DNA of 64,000 nt, taken from positions 24,669,862 to 24,733,861 of the forward strand of contig CM039137.1 of NCBI GenBank assembly GCA_022036555.1, given 5' to 3'. The notes beneath the pieces were generated by a model that was not told the DNA's origin, searched no databases, and saw only the letters and a list, made by a program, of their open reading frames with translations. The DNA is from Microstegium vimineum. Its lineage: Eukaryota > Streptophyta > Magnoliopsida > Poales > Poaceae. Positions 58,399-64,000 of the stretch are shown one piece after another. Numbering within the stretch: the stretch's first letter is position 1; each line of letters opens with the position of its first letter. The translations under genes and the position numbers were made by a program.

Positions 58399-60852
58399 GA
58401 CGGGTTCGGGCTTGGCGAAGGGGAAAGAAACCAGCCAGAAAAGGGCATCTGATCTGGGTGCGCCAGCAGACCTTGCGGATCGGAACCTTGTGCGGCGCGC
58501 GCGCGGTTCGGTTCTGCCCCCGGTTTTCATCTCTATTTTCGTCCACGCCCTTCTCTTGTTGGGCCGGTTCTCTTTCTCCACGACCACGAACGAGGCATAT
58601 CTATTTTACCATATTTTGACTGTTGTACATACATAGGAGTAATACTGTAAATTGCATCGGTGCCATCGAGTCCTTTTGTAGTCACAAAAAAAACCTTTCT
58701 AGTTTAGAATTAGAATTATAGAATAACTAAGGGGTGATTGGTATGAATGATCGGTACTAGATGTAAATACCCTTTCTGAGATGTAAAAACGGAGTTCAAT
58801 GTGTGGCAATCTTAATGCCTAGTACTAATTATTATTATTATTTAAAAACAAGGCCGCACCAACCACGAAGCACTCTCCGTACGCGAGCGCAAACCCGACC
58901 GCTGTGACGGTCCCGGGCGGGTTCACTCCGCCCAACCGTGCCACCAACCCCCGGTCCGGAGTGGTCCATACTCCATAGCCCAAAGGCCACCAGAGCCGCC
59001 CCAGCAGCCCCCCAGGCGTGACGAAGCGTCGCAATCCACCAACACCGTTCCCCGCGCGTGCGTCGTGACACCTGCTGCGCCGCAGACCCCGCCGGTCCAC
59101 CCGTGTACGGCGGTAACGCCTCCGGACGGGGCGGTTTTTGTCGCCGGCCGCACGGATAGGGGAGCAGAGGGCGGCGCGCGTCGTCCGCAGCGCAGCGGCG
59201 CCTCCTCCAAAACCGTCGGTCGCAAGCGGTTTTTCCGGCCCACCATCACCTAAACCTGGCGGCCTCCCCCCTCCCGTTTTTGGCCTGCGGGCTGCGGCTG
59301 CGTCCCGTTATCCGCACCGCACACATGGACCGCGCGCCCACGGTTCCCGTCCTCCGCTCCGCCCAAACCCTTTTTTGCCTTCCGTTCCCGTGCGTCTGCT
59401 CCCTCCCGTGCTCACAGCCTCGAGCTTTTCCGCTCCCGTTTCACCGCGCTCACGTGCTCATTCCCTCGCGATCCCGGCTCGTTGTCGTCCTGGTCGGGCG
59501 TCGGCTGCGCGGCGCCTTCCTCCCGTTCCCGTGCACGTAGTACAGGTTCAGCGGTGCCGATCACGGTCGCAGCAACCTCAGGGCTGAGGGAGACCGCAGG
59601 TAGGTCACTGGCGGCGGGGCGTGCAAGTGGTGGCGTGGCGGCATCGCTCGCTGCGCCTGTGCCTGTTTCTGTGCAGGACGGGACCGGACCGCTGGACCAT
59701 GACCGTCGTCGTCTCGCAAGTGCGACCCGGCATCTGGTGCTCCAGGGCCCAGGACTCATGGCTTTCACGTGGCGTGACACATACTGGCCCGGAATGCGGT
59801 TCACCGGTCGCCGTCGCGCGCGGGTTTTCTTTTTGAACGGACAACGGAGACGAAAGCCATGGCAGCTTCCACTTTTCCAGAGCCCGTGGTTCGTATTCAA
59901 ATCCAAGTGCGCCGGAAAGGCGACGAAGCAGCGGTGTCTTACGTGGCCGCCGCCGGAGGTGACTGGCTGGCTGGCTTTGGGGGAATATACTTTTGGTCTT
60001 CCACGGGGGTCACATCGGTGCGCACTGCACGCACGCCGCCTTGAAAAAACGGATGCCGGCAACTGGTCTGTGGTCGGTCTCACCAGAGACGGGGTTGACA
60101 GCTCAGTTTGACAGAGACTTCCGAGCTGAGAAATGCCTTCGGACATCGCTCAGCAGTATTAGTTTCTAATGAGGAGCGACCTGGACAGCATGATACAACA
60201 ATCGTTTCTTGGCCTTTGTCACTCATCATTTAAAAAAAAAAATACAAGCAGCAAAAGTAGAATCTTGCTACATCAAGGCATGGAATTATATGATACAATA
60301 GTGAGTAGTAGATGTCAACTCAAACAGTTGTTCAATGACTAGTATCAGATTAAATACTCCTAGGCGTCCAAGAGAGGAGGAATCGAATTATATGCTTGTT
60401 TGGGGATGTCAGGCTTCACGCGTTTGACCTTGCAAAAGAAATGTCAAGGTGCAATCATACGCATTTTGTAATATACTAATGAACTAATGATAAAACCACG
60501 TCTACCCAGACTAACAGATAGACTGTCAGTCTGTCCGCTCACTAATAAGGCAGCAGAACAAGGAACCAAGTCGATGAATCAACAAACGAACGAACCAAAG
60601 AGACCATGTAACCAATATGGAACATTTCACTTCTTCAGCCATGCCGTTACATATCTATAGTGTTACACAAGAACTATGAGGTGCAACCCTTTGAAGTGGC
60701 GCCGATTGAACACCACAAAAATTTAATATGAATGAACCTAATAACCAATAAACAATCAGAGAAGAGAGAGAGAGGGAGGAAAGATGAAAAGAAAAGGGGG
60801 TGTACAACAAGAAGCCCCGCCAAATCGAGGGCTGAATCCCTGGTTGCCCTTC
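58399..60852. other. Aldolase promoter, GC-rich block and 3' flank of the glucosyltransferase gene
   Basis: 58860-60110 is strongly GC- and CpG-rich with large overlapping ORFs on both strands (for example 59482-60111 plus, 59412-60146 minus). None shows a recognisable domain, so I do not call a gene. 60150-60852 is AT-rich and includes the likely 3'UTR of the downstream minus-strand gene. Confidence 0.45.
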
Positions 60853-63520
60853 CTATACGTCATATTTCTTTGGCTGATGCCATTGCACTAGGGTTCTTGT
60901 CAGGTAACCAAGCAATGATTTATTAGGAGGGTATGTCCTCTTGCCATATAGATGCTTCCCTCCGAGATCAGTGTACTTTGAACTGTTCTCCCTTTCGATC
61001 TGCAAAACCATTAAAAAATGAGATGTTTTGGAAAACCTAAACATTAAGAGCCATTTTGTATGGTGAATTTTCTTTTTAATATCTTGAAGCAAAATGACTT
61101 ATTCTCAGAAAGGGGGGGAAAATGCCCAAGAATATGTTGCATGTACCTTGCTTATTTTCCCATCTCTCAAGTAGTATCGGATACCAGACCAATTGATTGA
61201 TTGGGAGAAATGTGATCTGAATGCAGATATTGGATAGAGGAAATTGTCTACCAACACAGCAATGAACACCTGAAATTGAAGCCCGGCCATAATTAGGTTA
61301 CTAAATAGGTTATCACAGGATAGAAAATCTCAGGGTCCTAAAATTATTTGGTGTGGTGAAAAGGGACACTCACAAGCCCCCAATTGAATGAATCAAGAGA
61401 TACTTTTGGTCCTTCAGGAGACAGCATATTGCATAGTTGAATTTCCACCTTTGTCAAATTCCACATCGAAACAAGCTCGATGAGAGTGCATATGAACAAG
61501 AGGCCCACTAGGAACAAACCTGAAATATCATGGCACAAGATAACAAAAGTGTGGTGAGACATTTTGCAACAAAAAGGTTAAGGGATTGGAAGGCAAGAAA
61601 CTTACCCCAAGATGAATCCGATGCTTCCTTTACAACTTCGCTGTATGGTGCTCGAAGAGCAGCTAAAACATGGACCAAAGCCATAATATATGGGCAGACA
61701 AACCCCCATGACAGATAACAATGACTTGTAAATAATGCACGGTTCATCATCCAGTTGACATTTGATACATATGACTCAAGAACAAAAGTTTGTTTCCTGA
61801 GGTAATTCCAGTATCTGCATGAAAAACAAACATGTACATCAAGAAAACAATATTAGTTAAGATGCATACATTAGCATAAGCATGTGCACAGAAAAGAAAC
61901 CCAAAGTATTGTGGCACTAGTAGAAATCCATAGCATATTAGTGTTTTTTCTCTCTAATAGTATATTAGTGTGTGAAAACATAACTCCCAGGAGGATAATT
62001 TGGCCAAGCACCCTAGACACAGTACAAAACCAGAGTAAATCAAGGGCCCCTTTTTTTACTATCTCCAGCAATTTCAATCATTGTTGCACACCATAAACCA
62101 AAATTGCACCACCACTGTACCAGGTATTATATTACCACTCACCACTACACATACGGTGAAGGAAGATCTTAAGGACCTGTTTGGATACAAAGTATTTTTA
62201 GAGTATTAGAGAAATACTATGGTTTTAAAAAATACTTTGGTTTTTAAAAGATATTGGGTGTTTGGATACAACAAACTTTGTAGTTTCTAAAACCATAGTT
62301 TTGTTAAAACTGTAGTATTTTTGGAGTTTTAAAAACTCCACTCATAACCTCTTTTTTCTAAACCATGGTTTTGTGTCTCTTTGGTTTACAAAACTACAGT
62401 TTTGTAATACCATAGTTTCCAAAAACTACGTCACCCAAACAGGCCCTAAGCCATATAATTTGCAATTGATAGAGCATATTGTATTACTTATTTTCATTGA
62501 CCCACCTACATATCCATCATGGTTTTTCATAGAAAATATCTTGAGCGGGACATCCCAACAGTTTAGAGTAAAAAAAAGATATATTGGGCCTGTTTGATAC
62601 TTTCAGCAGCTTATTATGGCCACGCTTATTCCTACAGCTCCCATTTGTACTAACAGAAACTGGATCAGACCAGCTTATTTTGACCGCCGCTTTTATCCTA
62701 TTTGTGCAGCTTATCTGGAAAACGCTTCCAGATAAGCTGTACCAAACAGGGCCAATGGGTGCTCTTTTTGGCCCCCACCTTGAACCTACCAAACTTGCTT
62801 AGCAAATAGAAAGTTTGTCATTGTGACAGAATGAATGGGACTTATGTGACTTGCTCTTTCTTTTACTGCCCGCAAATAAGCTGCATAGCTTTCCAATGCA
62901 AAATTTGCTGTACCTGGAGAAGCTAAGATCACTGGCAAGAGGGTGTGGAAACACAGCAACAGGAGGTGAAGATATGAGCCTTTTGTGCTGTCCTGTGAAA
63001 GATACAGTTCAATTATTATAAGTAAATGTTGTGTGGTCAAAAGGCATGGACCAAGAACACAAAAGATTGATATGAACAAAGTTAGAAGTCCCAAATAGAA
63101 AAATGATTGAAAATCATAGCAGCCCTTGGCCTTTAAGCATATAGAAGTAATTATCAGATTGTATTTGATTCCTAATACTAAATTTCAGCCTTTTGTAACA
63201 AAAGAGGCATAACTCCTGGCAATGAAGAATTACCTGCAATTGCAGCGAGTGTCATATCATCTGAGTAACCACCATCTCTTAATCCACTGACAACACCATA
63301 TCGGTCTTGCCTAAAATCATCAGCATGCATCTAAAGTGAAGTCTTGTTAGAAACACTATGGATGAATGGATGATTAAAGTTTATACAGATAAAATCTAGA
63401 GAAAATGTTCTCATCGAGAAATATAGACTATATATACCATCATACAGCCACCCCACAAGAAGAAAGTCTTCCCACCAGTTGCAAATCCCATCGAGCAAGG
63501 CTGCAGTATGGTTATTGTCA
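60853..63520 (-). CDS. GCS: Ceramide glucosyltransferase (glucosylceramide synthase), C-terminal exons, partial
   Basis: Seven minus-strand exons: 63438-63520, about 63235-63330, 62914-62992, 61606-61814, 61374-61519, 61147-61269 and 60853-60999 (stop TAG). The N-terminal part lies beyond the window. The enzyme transfers glucose from UDP-glucose to ceramide in ER/Golgi membranes (GT21 family). Visible blocks are QPCSMGFATGGKTFFLWGG, MHADDFRQDRYGVVSGLRDGGYSDDMTLAA (ER/Golgi catalytic region with the acidic pair), SSPPVAVFPHPLASDLSFSR joined to YWNYLRKQTFVLESY, hydrophobic membrane segments (YIMALVHVLAAL, LFLVGLLFICTLIELV), and the conserved tail SKYTDLGGKHLYGK...WHQPKKYDV. Borders are GT-AG and phases agree for most joins; the donor near 63235 is uncertain by a base. 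The intron 61815-62913 holds two MITEs. Confidence 0.87.
62173..62446. mobile_element. Tourist/Harbinger-like MITE in a glucosyltransferase intron
   Basis: The left end is GGACCTGTTTGG and the right end CCAAACAGGCCC, inverted repeats with one mismatch. They are flanked by TAA on both sides (62170-62172 and 62447-62449), the usual Harbinger three-base target. 274 bp, rich in 'ccatggttttg' and 'actacagttttg' phrases, no coding. Confidence 0.78.
62586..62755. mobile_element. Second short MITE in the same intron
   Basis: It starts GGGCCTGTTTGATAC and ends GTACCAAACAGGGCC, near-perfect inverted ends. A second internal inverted pair (acagcttatctgg / ccagataagctgt) is present. About 170 bp. The target duplication is unclear. 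Confidence 0.65.
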
Positions 63521-64000
63521 CTAAATTGCAAGGATGATCAATAGTAAAAATGAACAATGGATATACACACAAAGAACTACATTACTCACAAACAAAAATT
63601 CAAAGATAGAATGACAGGGTAAGATATGCTAACAAGAAAACATGATGCGGATAAAAGAAATAGTCATTTGGACGTTGGTAATACAAACCTTTACTTTTCA
63701 TAAAAAATCAAATCATTAGCCAAGGAGATGCAAACACTACAGAAGGGACAGATACTATTACATTGCAGAACAATGATGAAATTTCTCGGTAGTTGACATT
63801 TTCCCAACATTAATGTTGCTTAGAATTCTGTTTTGGTGGAATAATAAGTACTGTGCTTAACAGATAACATGACTTGTTCAGTAACATGAGGGAAATTTTT
63901 AATGATGTAGATGAAAAGAGAAAAGAGAGAAGGATCAAGAATGCGTAGAAGCAATAACAAAAAAATTTATGTGTGATGCAGTGCCTTAGCACATCAGAAT
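63521..64000 (-). other. Intron of the glucosyltransferase gene
   Basis: AT-rich sequence without exon-like blocks, upstream (on the minus strand) of the first visible exon. The next exon is beyond the window edge. Confidence 0.55.

Overview
This is nuclear DNA from a flowering plant, almost certainly a grass. Genes have GT-AG introns, coding exons are GC-rich, an EXO70FX-like tandem pair is present, and large LTR retrotransposons and MITEs lie between genes. I cannot fix the species; a panicoid grass (sorghum, maize or sugarcane relatives) is my guess from style, not from a match.

Left part (1-13.9 kb). The window opens in the 3' end of a Copia element of the SIRE/Maximus type with a roughly 2 kb LTR. 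Two tandem EXO70-type exocyst genes follow on the plus strand. The first carries two mutually compensating frameshifts and a C-terminal in-frame deletion; the second looks intact. A five-exon minus-strand gene for a two-B3-domain transcription factor follows.

Middle (13.9-41 kb). A nearly complete Ty3/Gypsy chromovirus-type element (13946-31675, TSD AACAT) has about 4 kb LTRs. It carries an extra ORF before gag whose first residues resemble the histone H3 tail, and a gag-pol frame ending in a chromodomain. Its 5' LTR is interrupted by a reverse-oriented solo LTR of the same family, which creates a multi-kilobase inverted repeat. Downstream are a foldback element with tandem repeats on one arm and a FAR1-related gene broken by a 5'-truncated Copia element; the junction looks like a templated repair scar.

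Right part (41-64 kb). After a long gene-poor stretch containing a hairpin element come four housekeeping or signalling genes. They are an AIRP2-like RING E3 ligase (+), the plastid 30S ribosomal protein bTHXc/PSRP4 (+), a cytosolic fructose-bisphosphate aldolase (-, with a SINE in its intron), and the C-terminal exons of a ceramide glucosyltransferase (-, running off the right edge, with two MITEs in one intron).

The genes do not form an operon or a shared pathway; this is a normal mosaic of grass genes and transposons. The most unusual signals are the H3-tail-like retrotransposon ORF, the self-nested LTR palindrome and the FAR1/Copia junction. All exon borders were read by eye from splice signals, reading phase and family similarity.
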